A stretch of DNA of 64,000 nucleotides, from positions 248,001-312,000 of the forward strand of contig JAIXZX010000004.1 in NCBI GenBank assembly GCA_027489335.1, read 5' to 3'. Below, one piece after another: positions 16,505 to 26,168 of this stretch; positions within the stretch are counted from its first letter, which is position 1, and the number at the start of each line of letters is the position of its first letter. Below the pieces are notes generated by a model. It did not search any database. It saw only the letters and a list, made by a program, of their open reading frames with translations, and was not told where the DNA came from. The position numbers and the translations under genes are program-made. This stretch comes from Caulobacteraceae bacterium. GTDB lineage: Bacteria > Pseudomonadota > Alphaproteobacteria > Caulobacterales > Caulobacteraceae.

Positions 16505-17899
16505 ATGGTCCCACAGTCGGACCGATTGCTGCACGGACGCCTGCGCAAGGGCATGACCGTGGCTGTGCTTCTGGCCCTGGTCCCCATGCTCGGCTGCGAG
16601 CCTGGGCCCAAGGGGCCCGGCGCAGCGGCGGGGCTGGCCTGTCCGCGCCCGCAGACCTTTCTCACCACCCAGGCGTTCAACGTCCAGGAGCAGGAAATCC
16701 GCGCCCTGCGGCGCCAGGCCTTCGCGGGTGACTTCTTCGCTCAGATCGACCTGGCCCGGCGCTATGGCGGCGCCGAGGCCGAGCAGCGCAAGATCCACGA
16801 TCCGGTCGAGGCGGCCACCTGGTACCAGCTGGCGCTCTCCAATCCGGACGGCTTCGCCCCCATCGTCACCGGCGCCCAGGGCCAGCGCCGCAACGGCCGC
16901 CTGCAGGACTGCCGCGAGGCCGAGCGCCTGGGCGCCTATTCGGCTCTGGAGCGCCTGCTCGAACGGATGAGCTCCGAAGAGCGTCAGGATGTCCGTGACC
17001 GGGTCATCTATGTCCTGTCCACCCAGGGCGCTCCGGGGTTCCGGACCCTGGCGCGTCTGCATGATGTGGGCTTTGGCCCCTTCGGCGATCCCGTGGAGTC
17101 CTCGCCCATCGACCCGCGCGAGCTGAAAGGCCGCCGGCCGCCGGCCGCGGCGACGCTGTTCACGCGCAATGATGTGGACGTCTATCTGTTCAACTATCTC
17201 GCAGCTCAAAGCGGCGATGTGGCCGGCTTCGTGATGCTCAAGGATTTCGAGCGCTCCTCCACGGGCCGCGCGTCCCTGGGGGCTGACGCCCAGGCCAAGG
17301 CCAAGCGCTGGACGCCGCCCTTCGAATTCTATCCCCCCCAGGCCCCGGAGTCCGGCGTGCCCCTCTCTGATGAGAGCCTCCGGGCGGGCGAGGCCGAGGC
17401 CGCGGCCCTGGCGCGGGTGGACGAGTTGCCCTTTGTGCATGTGGGTCAGGCCCTGGCCTTCCTGCGGGTGACGGACAAGCCGGCCGTCACCAAGGCCAGC
17501 CTGACCACCACTGAGATTCAGGCCTTCCAGGCCATGCTCGGCCGCCCCGCCACAGGACGCCTGTCCAGCCTGGAAGAGGTCCGGGCCATCCAGTACGCGG
17601 CGGTCAACGGCCAGGCTCGCTCCCAGCTCACCCTGGCGGTGATGTACGCCGAAGGTGTGGGCGTGCCGCGGGACTACGCCCGGGCCTTCTACTGGTTTTC
17701 CCAGGCCGACCGGCAGGGCAACGCCGAGGCCAAGTACGCCATGTCGACCTTCTTCTCCCTCGGGATGGAGGGGGTGGCCGACCAGGATAAGGCGAGCGCC
17801 GTGGTCTATCAGATCGACGCGGCGCTGGCCGGCTTCAAACCCTCCGCTCAAAGGCTGCGAGAGCTCCTGGCTCAGGTCTCCCGCGCGCCGCGAACCTGA
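16505..17899 (+). CDS. Sel1-repeat lipoprotein
   Basis: 464 aa. The signal peptide ends in a lipobox (VPMLGC), so it is probably anchored in the outer or inner membrane. The C-terminal third has Sel1-like repeats (QARSQLTLAVMYAEGVGVPRD then AFYWFSQADRQGNAEAKYAM); an earlier one is at about residues 60-100 (AFAGDFFAQIDLARRYGG). Such repeats form helical solenoids that bind other proteins. Start set at ATG 16505; GTG 16487 and ATG 16553 are alternatives. The stop is 16 bases from the next gene, a secreted beta-helix protein, so the two probably form an operon with a joint envelope role. Confidence 0.78.
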   Translation: MVPQSDRLLHGRLRKGMTVAVLLALVPMLGCEPGPKGPGAAAGLACPRPQTFLTTQAFNVQEQEIRALRRQAFAGDFFAQIDLARRYGGAEAEQRKIHDPVEAATWYQLALSNPDGFAPIVTGAQGQRRNGRLQDCREAERLGAYSALERLLERMSSEERQDVRDRVIYVLSTQGAPGFRTLARLHDVGFGPFGDPVESSPIDPRELKGRRPPAAATLFTRNDVDVYLFNYLAAQSGDVAGFVMLKDFERSSTGRASLGADAQAKAKRWTPPFEFYPPQAPESGVPLSDESLRAGEAEAAALARVDELPFVHVGQALAFLRVTDKPAVTKASLTTTEIQAFQAMLGRPATGRLSSLEEVRAIQYAAVNGQARSQLTLAVMYAEGVGVPRDYARAFYWFSQADRQGNAEAKYAMSTFFSLGMEGVADQDKASAVVYQIDAALAGFKPSAQRLRELLAQVSRAPRT

Positions 17900-17915
17900 C
17901 AAAGGCGCAAAGACG

Positions 17916-19346
17916 GTGACTGCTCAATCTCTGCGACCCGCCCGCCGGTTCCCCCTGCTTGGCGCCGCCTGCGCGGCCCTGATCCTGGCCCTCGGCGCGC
18001 CGGCCCAGGCCTATCCCGACGCCCGGGTCGACGCGCAGATCCGGCCGAACTTCGGGGGGCTGATCACCCCGCCGCTGCGGTCGCCCTACCGGCCAAACCA
18101 GTGGCGCAAACCCGATCACAAGCCATCCCGGCCCCACCCTCATCCGAGCCGACCGCATCCGCCGTTGCAGGGGGGCTATCTCAACAGCCTCAGCATCGAT
18201 TGCGCCGATCCTAAGCTCGGGCCCTATCCGGTGTCCGACGCCCTCTGGGCCCTGGCCGACGGCGGCGTGCTGTTCATCCGCGCCCGGGGCGGGGTGTGCC
18301 GAGAAACCCTCTATATCGACCGTCCGGTGACCATCATCGGGGAGGGGGTCTCAGCCTTCGCCAATGGTGCGGACGCCCAGCCAGCCAAGCTGGCCCCAGC
18401 CGCCGGCGCGCCCTGCATCCGCGTGGCGCCCGGGACCCGCGGCGTCGAGATCCGCGACATGGTCATCGAAGCCGACCAGGGCGGGCGCAGCGCCTGCATC
18501 GAGGCCGTCGACGCCGAGATCGCCCTGGTGAACACCTATGTCCGCTATGCCGGCGAGGCCGCAGCCATCTTCGTCTCCGGCGGTCGTCTGGTCGGCCGTC
18601 AGAGCACCATCGAGGCCCGCACCAATGACGCGGCGGTCCTCGTGGACACCGCCACCCTGGACTTCACCCAGGTGCGCATCGCCGCCGACGTGCGGGGTCT
18701 CGATATCACGCCGGCGGCTGGCGAGAGCCGCCTGCTGCAGGTGGGCGTGGTCGCCGAGGGCGGGACCCTTCCGGGCTCCACCGGGGTCACAGTCCGTGGC
18801 CTGCGCAGCGGCGGCGGCAAGCTGGTGGTGCGCAACTCCTATGTGGGCGGCTGGATCACCGGGCTCTACGTGGACCGCGGCGCCAAACTCGAGCTGATCC
18901 GCAGCCGGGTCCGCGCCCGTCGGGGCATCATCTCCGACTGGGGTGAAGTGGTGGTGCGGGAGTCGGCCGTCTGGGGCGACGAGTACGGCGGTTACTTCGC
19001 CGGCGGGGCGCCTGTGATCGAGCACAACCGCTTCGGCGGCCCGCGGGGCGGCCTGATGTTCGACAGTCAGACGCGCCCGGCTTTCGCGCCCAACTACCTC
19101 TACGCCAGCGACCAGTGCGACCCCTACGCCCAGCCTCAGGGACTGTACTGCCAGCCCTTCGGCGCGGGGCCGTTGCAGGCCTTTGCGGCGCCGGACGCCT
19201 ACGGGCCGTCGTCCTATGGTCCCCCGTCCTATGGCTGGACGCAGGATGGCTATGAGCGCGGCTACCAGCTCGACGGGGCGCCGGTGGCGCTGCCGCCCCC
19301 GCCGCCGCCGAGCCGCCGGGGGGTGTTCGGACGCCCGGCCTACTGA
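17916..19346 (+). CDS. Secreted right-handed beta-helix protein
   Basis: 476 aa from GTG 17916, which has AAAGG ten bases before and directly gives a signal peptide (cut after AQA, about residue 31). A proline/histidine-rich segment follows, then from about residue 90 a series of short beta-strand repeats typical of pectate-lyase-like parallel beta-helices (VEIRDMVIEADQ, GRLVGRQSTIEARTNDAAVL, GKLVVRNSYVGGWITGLYV). The C-terminal 70 residues are rich in Y, P, G and end in a PPPPPP run. No catalytic residues of a known polysaccharide lyase are recognised. It could bind or modify an envelope polysaccharide; this is a guess from fold and from the adjoining lipoprotein gene. Confidence 0.75.
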   Translation: MTAQSLRPARRFPLLGAACAALILALGAPAQAYPDARVDAQIRPNFGGLITPPLRSPYRPNQWRKPDHKPSRPHPHPSRPHPPLQGGYLNSLSIDCADPKLGPYPVSDALWALADGGVLFIRARGGVCRETLYIDRPVTIIGEGVSAFANGADAQPAKLAPAAGAPCIRVAPGTRGVEIRDMVIEADQGGRSACIEAVDAEIALVNTYVRYAGEAAAIFVSGGRLVGRQSTIEARTNDAAVLVDTATLDFTQVRIAADVRGLDITPAAGESRLLQVGVVAEGGTLPGSTGVTVRGLRSGGGKLVVRNSYVGGWITGLYVDRGAKLELIRSRVRARRGIISDWGEVVVRESAVWGDEYGGYFAGGAPVIEHNRFGGPRGGLMFDSQTRPAFAPNYLYASDQCDPYAQPQGLYCQPFGAGPLQAFAAPDAYGPSSYGPPSYGWTQDGYERGYQLDGAPVALPPPPPPSRRGVFGRPAY

Positions 19347-19359
19347 GGGCTGCGATCGC

Positions 19360-20880
19360 CTACTGGGAGTCGAAGAAGGCCTCCGGTCCCTCCACCTCGA
19401 TCAGCCGGCTCTTCCGGATCTCCAGGAAGCGGTTGGCCGCCGCGCGGGTGAAGTGGCGATCGTGGGAGACAAACAGACAGGTGGTCTCGGCCTCCTCCAG
19501 CTGACTTTCCAGGGCCTCCTGACCCTCGATGTCCAGGTGGTTGGTGGGCTCGTCCAGCAGGTAGAGGTTTGGACGGGCGAGCTTCAGCCGCAGAAAGATC
19601 AGCCGCGCCCGCTCCCCGTGGCTGAGGTCGCCGATCGGCCCGCTGACCCGGGCGTGAGAGAAACCGGCCTTGGCCAGCAGGGCGTTGGTCTGGGTGGTGG
19701 TCGCCGCCTCGGCCTGGGCCACATAGTCGAACAGGCTCAGCTTGAGCGGCAGGTCGCGCATCGCCTGATCGAAATAGACCATGCGAACGGCCGGATTGAA
19801 CCGGATTGGCGCTGACCCGTCATAGTGGGTCTGGGTCGGGTCCCAGGCCCGAGCGAGGGCGTTCAGCAGCATGGACTTGCCCGCGCCGTTCACCCCCAGG
19901 ATCGCGATCCTGTCTCCCACCGCCACGTTCAGTCGGTCGATCCGATAGAGGTCACGGCCATCCGGCGCTGAGACGGTGACGTTGGACAGCCGCAGGGCGA
20001 CCTTGGCGTCCATCTCGCCCTCGCCCAGGTCCAGACGGCGTTCCCGGCTCACATGGGTTTCGGTCTGGCCAGCCTCGATGCGCGCAATCCGCTTTTCAGT
20101 GGCCTTGGCGCGCTTGTGGAACTTGTCGTTCAGGACGCCCCACTGACGGTAGCGCGCGGCCACAGCCTCCAGCCTTGCGATCTCCTTGGCCTCCAGCTTG
20201 CGCCGGGTGGCCTCGGCGGCGTCACGAGCCATCAGCTCGGTGCGGGCGGCCACGAAAGGCAGGGCGAAACTGTGGGCGCCATCCGACCGCAGGAACACGG
20301 TCCGGCTGGTGGTCCGCTCGAGAAAGGCCCGGTCGTGGCTGACGATCAGCATCGGCAGGCGCCGCTCGGCCTCAAGCCAGCGCTCCAGCCGGTTGATGTT
20401 GGAGAGATCCAGATGGTTGGTCGGCTCATCCAGGATCAGCAGGTCGGGCTCGGCCAGCCGCACCGCGGCGGCGATCAGGAACAGCCGGCGCCAGCCGCCG
20501 CTGAGCGCCGAGAACCTGGTCAGCGCCAACTCCGGCGGTATTTCGAATTCGTCCAGCAGGACGTCGATCCGCCAGTCCTCCGAGCCATCACCCGGCAGGG
20601 CGGTGGCCAGCACTTCCCTTGCGGTGAGATCCAGAAGGTGGTCGGGCGCCTCCTGCGGCACATAGCCGACCTTCAACCCCCTGGAGCGGATGATCTTGCC
20701 GCTGTTCAGCTCCAGCTCGCCGGTCAGGCACTTGAGCAGGGTCGACTTGCCGGCCCCGTTCTCCCCCACAAGGGCGGTCCGGGCGGCGTCCAGGGCGAAG
20801 GTGACGCCTTCGAAGATCTTCGTCGCGCCATAATAGAAGCTGGCCGCCTCAACGCCCAGTACGGCTGCGGCCCCCGCCAT
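19360..20880 (-). CDS. ABC-F family ATPase
   Basis: 506 aa, two ABC ATPase domains without membrane segments. Walker A GENGAGKST (first) and GVNGAGKSM (second), signature LSGGWRRL and LSHGERARL, and Walker [13 protein letters not shown] and [16 protein letters not shown] proteins act on the ribosome, resolving stalling or giving antibiotic protection. The linker (about residues 210-280) is charged and helical. It is shorter than Uup/YheS and distinct from the EttA encoded 500 bp away; the second signature LSHGE differs from the usual LSGGE. Start ATG 20880 has GGGAGC before it; an upstream extension to 20970 is unlikely. Specific role unknown. Confidence 0.88.
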   Translation of the reverse strand: MAGAAAVLGVEAASFYYGATKIFEGVTFALDAARTALVGENGAGKSTLLKCLTGELELNSGKIIRSRGLKVGYVPQEAPDHLLDLTAREVLATALPGDGSEDWRIDVLLDEFEIPPELALTRFSALSGGWRRLFLIAAAVRLAEPDLLILDEPTNHLDLSNINRLERWLEAERRLPMLIVSHDRAFLERTTSRTVFLRSDGAHSFALPFVAARTELMARDAAEATRRKLEAKEIARLEAVAARYRQWGVLNDKFHKRAKATEKRIARIEAGQTETHVSRERRLDLGEGEMDAKVALRLSNVTVSAPDGRDLYRIDRLNVAVGDRIAILGVNGAGKSMLLNALARAWDPTQTHYDGSAPIRFNPAVRMVYFDQAMRDLPLKLSLFDYVAQAEAATTTQTNALLAKAGFSHARVSGPIGDLSHGERARLIFLRLKLARPNLYLLDEPTNHLDIEGQEALESQLEEAETTCLFVSHDRHFTRAAANRFLEIRKSRLIEVEGPEAFFDSQ

Positions 20881-20976
20881 CTTACGCTCCCGGCTTCGTT
20901 GCGTTTCAGGCGCATCTAACGATCTGCGGCCAGCGCTGCCCAGGGGGAAGCGGAGAAAGGCGCAGCGCAAACGAAA

Positions 20977-21002
20977 GACGCCGCCCGGGGAGGGGCGGCG
21001 TC
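20977..21002 (-). terminator. Terminator of csbD-like gene
   Basis: GACGCCGCCC/GGGCGGCGTC stem of 10 bp with a 6-base loop, 27 bases beyond the csbD-like stop. Read on the minus strand it is followed by TTTCGTTTG, a partial T-tract. Confidence 0.7.
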
Positions 21003-21028
21003 TCGGAAATTCAGCAGGTCTGGTGACC

Positions 21029-21211
21029 CTACTTCTTCAGCGCGTCGCGGGCGCCTTCCTTCAGGTCGCCCACGCCCTTCTGAACCTTGCCAGCGGCCTG
21101 GTCCATGTGGCCTTCGGCTTCCAGGCGCTCGTTACCGGTCAGCTTGCCGGCCGCTTCCTTCACCTTGCCGCCCATATCCTTGGCGGCGCCTTCGGCTTGA
21201 TCCTTATGCAT
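21029..21211 (-). CDS. CsbD-like stress response protein
   Basis: 60 aa, very hydrophilic. Sequence of the type [19 protein letters not shown] then a second similar repeat [20 protein letters not shown] is characteristic of the CsbD family, small general-stress proteins of unknown mechanism. Start ATG 21211 has AAGGAG six bases before it. Divergent from ettA and followed by its own hairpin, so it is a single-gene unit. Confidence 0.9.
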   Translation of the reverse strand: MHKDQAEGAAKDMGGKVKEAAGKLTGNERLEAEGHMDQAAGKVQKGVGDLKEGARDALKK

Positions 21212-21302
21212 CGGAAACTCCTTCGGTTTCGGGAGGTGCGGGGGCGCCTCGTCTGTTGCAAAAGGAATGCGGAAGGACGCCCGGGAGTTCCGCATGATCG
21301 TG

Positions 21303-21325
21303 CGCCTGCGGTTGCGCCGCAGGCG
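21303..21325 (+). other. Hairpin in the ettA leader
   Basis: CGCCTGCGG/CCGCAGGCG, nine base pairs with a 5-base loop, 64 bases before the ettA start. It could be a 5' UTR structure or part of the csbD-ettA divergent promoter region. Function not known. Confidence 0.35.
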
Positions 21326-21389
21326 GGGGGCGTCTATTTCCTGCACCAATTCCGAAATCGCAGTTTCAAAGGCGGGCGCGGCACCATCC

Positions 21390-23051
21390 ATGGCGCAGCA
21401 ACATATCTTTCAGATGCAGGGCCTGACCAAGGCCTATCCCGGCAGCAAGAAGGTGTTCGAGAACATCTGGCTGTCCTTCTATCCCGACGCCAAGATCGGG
21501 GTGGTGGGGGTCAACGGCTCGGGTAAGTCCACCCTGCTGAAGATCATGGCCGGCATCGACAAGGAGTTCACCGGCGAGGCCCGCGCCGCCGACGGCGTGA
21601 AGATGGGCTATCTCGAACAGGAGCCGCACCTGGACGAGAAGCTCGACGTCTGGGGCAATGTGATCTCGTGGTGCGAAGAGAAGAAGATCTTCGACGCCTA
21701 CAACGCCGTCGCCGCCAAGATGGGCGAGGAATATTCCGATGAGCTGATGGAGGAGATGACCGCCCTCCAGGAGAAGCTGGACGCCGGCGATCTCTGGGAC
21801 ATCGACAGCCGCATCGAAATGGCCATGGACGCCCTGCGCTGCCCGCCGAACGACTGGCCGGTGGACAAGCTGTCCGGCGGTGAGAAGCGCCGGGTGGCGC
21901 TCGCCCGCCTGCTGCTGTCGAAACCCGACATGCTGCTGCTGGACGAGCCCACCAACCACCTGGACGCCGAAAGCGTCGCCTGGCTGCAGCACCACCTGGA
22001 GGCCTTCCCTGGCTGCGTCATCCTGGTGACCCACGACCGCTACTTCCTGGACCAGGTGACCAAGTGGACCCTGGAGCTCGACCGCGGCAAGGGCGTGCCC
22101 TACGAGGGCAACTATTCCTCCTGGCTGGAGCAGAAAGCCAAGCGCTCGGCCATCGAAGATCGCGAGAGCGAGAGCCGCAAGCGCACCCTGGAGCGCGAGC
22201 TGGAGTGGGTTCGCTCCTCCCCCAGCGCCAGGCGCACCAAGTCCAAGGCCCGCCTTGCGGCCTTCGATGAACTGGTCAACGCCTCGGAGCGTGAGAAGCA
22301 GTCCTTTGCTCAGATCCAGATCCCGCCCGGCCCCCGCCTTGGCAATGTGGTCATCGAGGCCGACAACCTTGAAAAGGCCTATGGCGACAAGCTGCTCTTC
22401 AAGGACCTGACCTTCCGTCTGCCGCCCGGCGGCATCGTCGGTGTCATCGGCCCCAACGGCGCGGGCAAGTCGACCCTCTTCAAGCTCCTCACCAAGCAGG
22501 AAGTCCCGGACGCGGGCGAGATCCGCCTGGGCGAGACCGTCCAGCTCTCCTATGTGGACCAGAGCCGCGACGCGCTCGATCCCAACAAGAACGTCTGGGA
22601 AGAAATCTCCGGCGGTCTCGACGTGATGAAGGTCGGGGCCCGCGAGATCATCAGCCGCGCCTATGTGGGCTCGTTCAACTTCAAGGGTGGCGATCAGCAG
22701 AAGAAGGTCGGTCTTCTGTCCGGCGGTGAGCGCAACCGCGTCCACCTGGCCAAGACCCTGGCCTCGGGCGGCAATGTCATCCTGCTCGACGAACCGACCA
22801 ACGACCTGGACGTCGAAACCCTGCAGGCCCTGGAAAGCGCCCTTGAGGACTTCCCCGGCTGCGCCGTGGTCATCAGCCACGACCGCTGGTTCCTCGACCG
22901 CCTCTGCACCCACATTCTCGCCTTCGAAGGCGACAGCCACGTGGAATGGTTCGAGGGCAACTTCGACGCCTATGAGGAAGACAAGAAGCGCCGCCTCGGC
23001 ACCGACAGCCTCATCCCCCACCGGCTGAAGTTCCAGAAGTTCAGCCGCTAG
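21390..23051 (+). CDS. ettA: Energy-dependent translational throttle protein EttA
   Basis: 553 aa, matching E. coli EttA (555). Two ABC domains: Walker A VNGSGKST and PNGAGKST, signatures LSGGEKRR and LSGGERNR, Walker [13 protein letters not shown] and [12 protein letters not shown]. The arginine-rich stretch before the second domain ([21 protein letters not shown]) is the EttA-specific segment that contacts the ribosome and tRNA. EttA binds the E site and gates entry of 70S complexes into elongation according to the ADP/ATP ratio. Start ATG 21390 ([20 protein letters not shown]) matches the family; an upstream extension does not. Confidence 0.95.
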   Translation: MAQQHIFQMQGLTKAYPGSKKVFENIWLSFYPDAKIGVVGVNGSGKSTLLKIMAGIDKEFTGEARAADGVKMGYLEQEPHLDEKLDVWGNVISWCEEKKIFDAYNAVAAKMGEEYSDELMEEMTALQEKLDAGDLWDIDSRIEMAMDALRCPPNDWPVDKLSGGEKRRVALARLLLSKPDMLLLDEPTNHLDAESVAWLQHHLEAFPGCVILVTHDRYFLDQVTKWTLELDRGKGVPYEGNYSSWLEQKAKRSAIEDRESESRKRTLERELEWVRSSPSARRTKSKARLAAFDELVNASEREKQSFAQIQIPPGPRLGNVVIEADNLEKAYGDKLLFKDLTFRLPPGGIVGVIGPNGAGKSTLFKLLTKQEVPDAGEIRLGETVQLSYVDQSRDALDPNKNVWEEISGGLDVMKVGAREIISRAYVGSFNFKGGDQQKKVGLLSGGERNRVHLAKTLASGGNVILLDEPTNDLDVETLQALESALEDFPGCAVVISHDRWFLDRLCTHILAFEGDSHVEWFEGNFDAYEEDKKRRLGTDSLIPHRLKFQKFSR

Positions 23052-23142
23052 GCAATCCCCCGTTCGGCGACTCTGGGTTGTGATCTCCTGAAACCGACGG
23101 TAGGTCTCTTCGAGCTTTTGTTGCGTATGGGGAGATTACGCC

Positions 23143-24126
23143 GTGGCCATCATCAGCGCGGGCGCCGAGCTCAACTTTGACACCTTGCACCTGGGCGCCC
23201 TGGGCGACCGGTTGATCACATCCTATTCGACCACCTTCGCCAGGGCCGAAGGCGGCGGGGTGATCGACAACTTCTGGGGCAACTTCGTCTACAACGGCGC
23301 AGGAGAGCTCGTCGGGGGAACCCTCACCCAGTACAGCCAGGTGTCGGGCGGCGTGGTGCTGCTGCAGATCTATGACGTCGCCGTGCCCGTGGTCGATCTG
23401 GCCTTCGGCATCCTGAACGACATTTCCCTGGGTCAGTTGCAGATCTTCTCGGGGCCTGACCTCATCACGGGCTCGTCGGCCAACGATCTTATCCGCAGCC
23501 AGGGCGGAGACGACCGGGTCTACGGCGGCGGCGGCGCCGACACCGTCTTCGCCGGGGCTGGCGCGGATTCGCTCTGGGGCGGCGATGGCCGCAACTATCT
23601 GCGCGGCGACGACGGCCATGACAGCCTGACCGGCGGCGGCGAGTTCGATGACCTGCATGGCAACGCTGGCAACGACACCGCTCGCGGCGGGGCCGGGGAC
23701 GACTGGGTGGTCGGCGGGCGCGACCAGGATGAGCTGTACGGTGAGGCCGGGGCGGACATCGTCTACGGCAATCTCGGCAATGACACCGGTTACGGCGGCG
23801 ACGGCAATGATCTGGTCCGCGGCGGCCAGCAGAATGATGTCCTCTATGGCGGGGCGGGAGATGACTGGTTGTCGGGTGACCGGGACAGCGACACCATCAG
23901 CGGCGGGACCGGCGCCGACATCTTCCACACCTTCGGCGACGCCGGCGTCGACCGGGTGCTGGACTTCAGCCGCGCAGAGGGCGACCGGGTGCAGCTCGAT
24001 CCCGGCACGACCTACAGCGTGGCCCAGGTGGGCGCCGATACGGTCATCAGCATGGGCGGCGGCGCCCAGATGACCCTGGTGGGCGTCAGCATGGCCAGTC
24101 TCACAGACGGCTGGATCTTCATCTGA
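23143..24126 (+). CDS. RTX-type calcium-binding secreted protein
   Basis: 327 aa from GTG 23143 with GGGGAG eight bases before. Residues about 100-270 contain at least seven nonapeptide GGxGxDxUx repeats (for example GGDDRVYGGGGADTVFAG, GGAGDDWVVGGRD), which fold as Ca2+-stabilised beta rolls. No N-terminal signal peptide: RTX proteins leave through type I secretion using a C-terminal signal, and the end (TLVGVSMASLTDGWIFI) is hydrophobic as expected. The N-terminal 100 residues have no recognised domain. No type I secretion genes are nearby in the window, so the export system must lie elsewhere. Confidence 0.87.
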   Translation: MAIISAGAELNFDTLHLGALGDRLITSYSTTFARAEGGGVIDNFWGNFVYNGAGELVGGTLTQYSQVSGGVVLLQIYDVAVPVVDLAFGILNDISLGQLQIFSGPDLITGSSANDLIRSQGGDDRVYGGGGADTVFAGAGADSLWGGDGRNYLRGDDGHDSLTGGGEFDDLHGNAGNDTARGGAGDDWVVGGRDQDELYGEAGADIVYGNLGNDTGYGGDGNDLVRGGQQNDVLYGGAGDDWLSGDRDSDTISGGTGADIFHTFGDAGVDRVLDFSRAEGDRVQLDPGTTYSVAQVGADTVISMGGGAQMTLVGVSMASLTDGWIFI

Positions 24127-24218
24127 GAAAGATTGAGCCGGGGGCCAAGCGCGACAGCGGAACCTCCGGCCGATCCACCTGTTCTCCGCGGGACACCCAA
24201 CCCCGAAAGGAGACCGCC

Positions 24219-24782
24219 ATGGCGAGCCCTCGTATCGAAGGCGCCAAGGTGGCCGTGCTGGCCACCAACGGCTTTGAACAGTCTGAACTGGAACAGCCCG
24301 TCGCGGCCCTGACCGCGGCCGGCGCCACTGTCCACGTGATCGCCCCCAAGGGCCCTGAGATCCAGGGCTGGGAGCATCACGACAAGGGACGGTCCACCGC
24401 TGTCGACCTGGAGCTGGCCAAGGCCAAGGCCGGCGATTACGACGCGCTGGTGCTGCCGGGCGGGGTGATCAACCCCGACGCCCTGCGTCTGGAGAAGAAG
24501 GCCATCGCCTTCATCGGCGAGTTCGTGAAAGCTGGAAAGCCCATCGGGGCCATCTGCCACGGCCCCTGGACCCTGATCGACGCGGGCGGCGTGGAGGGCA
24601 AGACCATGACGTCCTGGCCCTCGCTCGAGACCGACCTGAAGAACGCCGGCGCCAAGTGGGTCGACAAGGAGGTGGTGGTCGACCAGGGACTGGTCACCTC
24701 GCGCAAGCCCGATGACATCCCGGCCTTCTGCAAGAAGCTGATCGAGGAAATCGCCGAGGGCCGCCAAGCCGCCGCGGCCTAG
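24219..24782 (+). CDS. DJ-1/PfpI family type 1 glutamine amidotransferase-like protein
   Basis: 187 aa. The fold signature is complete: KVAVLATNGFEQSELEQP at the start and the nucleophile elbow AICHGPW with the reactive cysteine, plus GGVINPDALR. Related proteins (YhbO, PfpI) act on glycated proteins or as peptidases/chaperones under stress; substrate here is unknown. Start ATG 24219 has AAGGAG eight bases before. It is followed 73 bp later by a 2-hydroxyacid dehydrogenase gene in the same direction; a shared transcript is possible. Confidence 0.88.
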   Translation: MASPRIEGAKVAVLATNGFEQSELEQPVAALTAAGATVHVIAPKGPEIQGWEHHDKGRSTAVDLELAKAKAGDYDALVLPGGVINPDALRLEKKAIAFIGEFVKAGKPIGAICHGPWTLIDAGGVEGKTMTSWPSLETDLKNAGAKWVDKEVVVDQGLVTSRKPDDIPAFCKKLIEEIAEGRQAAAA

Positions 24783-24855
24783 GCTGGCGGCGCCGCCCTG
24801 GTCACGGGGCCGCCGCACCGGCTATAGGGCGGGGAGAAAGCTGGAGCATCGCCCC

Positions 24856-25791
24856 ATGTCCGACTCCCCGCCCGTCGTCCTTCTCTCCCACGTCATGCTG
24901 GCGCCCATGCAAGCCGGCCTTGAGGCCAAGGGCTATCGCGTGGTCCGCCGGTGGGACCTGGCTGACAGCGATCGCCCCGAGGTGGTCGCCATCGCCCACG
25001 CCGGTGAAGTGGTGCTGGAGCCTGAGTTTCTCGCCACCCTGCCGAAGCTCGCCCTGATCGCCAATATCAGCGTCGGCTATGATGGCGTGGACGTTCCGTG
25101 GTGCCGCGCCCGTGGGATCGAAGTCACCCACGCCGACGGTCTCAACGCCGAGGACGTGGCCGATCATGCGGTGGGCTTGCTGATCGCCTCCTGGCGCAAC
25201 ATCGTCGAAGGCGACCGCCATGTGCGCGAGGGCCGCTGGGCTCCCGACGACCGGCTCGGCGCCCGGCCGGCGCTTAAAGGCCGCAAGGTCGGCGTGGTGG
25301 GCATGGGCCATATCGGGCAAGCCTGCGCCGTTCGCGTGGAGGCCTTCGGTCTGCAGGTCGCCTGGTGGGGCCCCAATCCCAAACCCGACCTGGCCTGGCC
25401 CCGAGCCGACAGCCTCGTCGCCCTGGCGGAAGACAGCGATATCCTGATCGTCGCCTGCCGCGCCGACGCCTCCAACCGCAACCTGATCTCGCAGGTGGTC
25501 ATGGAGGCCCTCGGCCCCCGGGGCCTGCTGGTCAATGTCGCCCGTGGCTCGGTGGTGGACGAGGACGCCCTGATCGCGGCCCTCAAGGACAAACGCCTGG
25601 GCCGCGCGGCCCTGGACGTCTTCTGGCAGGAGCCGACGCCCGCCGCCCGATGGGCGGGCGTGCCCAATGTCGTGCTCTCGCCCCACTCGGCCGGCGGCAC
25701 CCTGGAGTCGATCCCCAAGATGATCGGCCAGGCCCTGGAAAATCTCCGCCGCCACTTCGCCGGTGAAACCCTGCTGAGCCCCGTCCCCTGA
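24856..25791 (+). CDS. D-isomer specific 2-hydroxyacid dehydrogenase
   Basis: 311 aa, complete. NAD(P)-binding GVVGMGHIGQACAVRVEAFG, then the conserved LVNVARGSVVDEDAL and catalytic-domain end VLSPHSAGGTLES with the active-site histidine, and R/E partners in the usual places. It reduces a 2-keto acid such as glyoxylate or hydroxypyruvate to the D-2-hydroxy acid, or the reverse. The dinucleotide motif GMGHIG followed by charged residues does not settle NADH against NADPH. Confidence 0.9.
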   Translation: MSDSPPVVLLSHVMLAPMQAGLEAKGYRVVRRWDLADSDRPEVVAIAHAGEVVLEPEFLATLPKLALIANISVGYDGVDVPWCRARGIEVTHADGLNAEDVADHAVGLLIASWRNIVEGDRHVREGRWAPDDRLGARPALKGRKVGVVGMGHIGQACAVRVEAFGLQVAWWGPNPKPDLAWPRADSLVALAEDSDILIVACRADASNRNLISQVVMEALGPRGLLVNVARGSVVDEDALIAALKDKRLGRAALDVFWQEPTPAARWAGVPNVVLSPHSAGGTLESIPKMIGQALENLRRHFAGETLLSPVP

Positions 25792-25874
25792 CATCTCCGT
25801 GACATGGCGCCGTGGGATGAACCCGCGGCCGCCTAGAGCATTTGCACTGGCCACCCTGTCACCAGGTCAGTTCC

Positions 25875-26153
25875 ATGTCAGTCGATGCGTCCCCGGTCAG
25901 CGCTACCTTTAGCCGGGCCTTTTACGATCTCTGCGCCGTCTATGACGGGCTTTTGGCGGGGGAGGGGGTTGTGTTGAGCGACACGGCCCAGACCGATCTC
26001 CGCGCCTTTTCTCGCCTCTATGATCTGCCCCTCGAAGAGGCGTGCGAGGCCGAGGTCTGGCGAGAGGTTCGCCTGCGTCTTGAGCGAGACCTTGCAACGC
26101 CCCTACAGGCGCGGCCCGAATGGGGTTATGAGGATCAGCAAGCGGCGGCCTGA
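25875..26153 (+). CDS. Small hypothetical protein
   Basis: 92 aa, soluble and acidic (many D, E, L). Start set at ATG 25875 (MSVDASPVSATFSRAFYDLC); the frame is open further upstream. Third-position GC is high, supporting a real gene. No family recognised. It ends 51 bases before the arsR/methyltransferase start and just before its promoter. Confidence 0.5.
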   Translation: MSVDASPVSATFSRAFYDLCAVYDGLLAGEGVVLSDTAQTDLRAFSRLYDLPLEEACEAEVWREVRLRLERDLATPLQARPEWGYEDQQAAA

Positions 26154-26168
26154 GCAGGCCTCAAAGGC

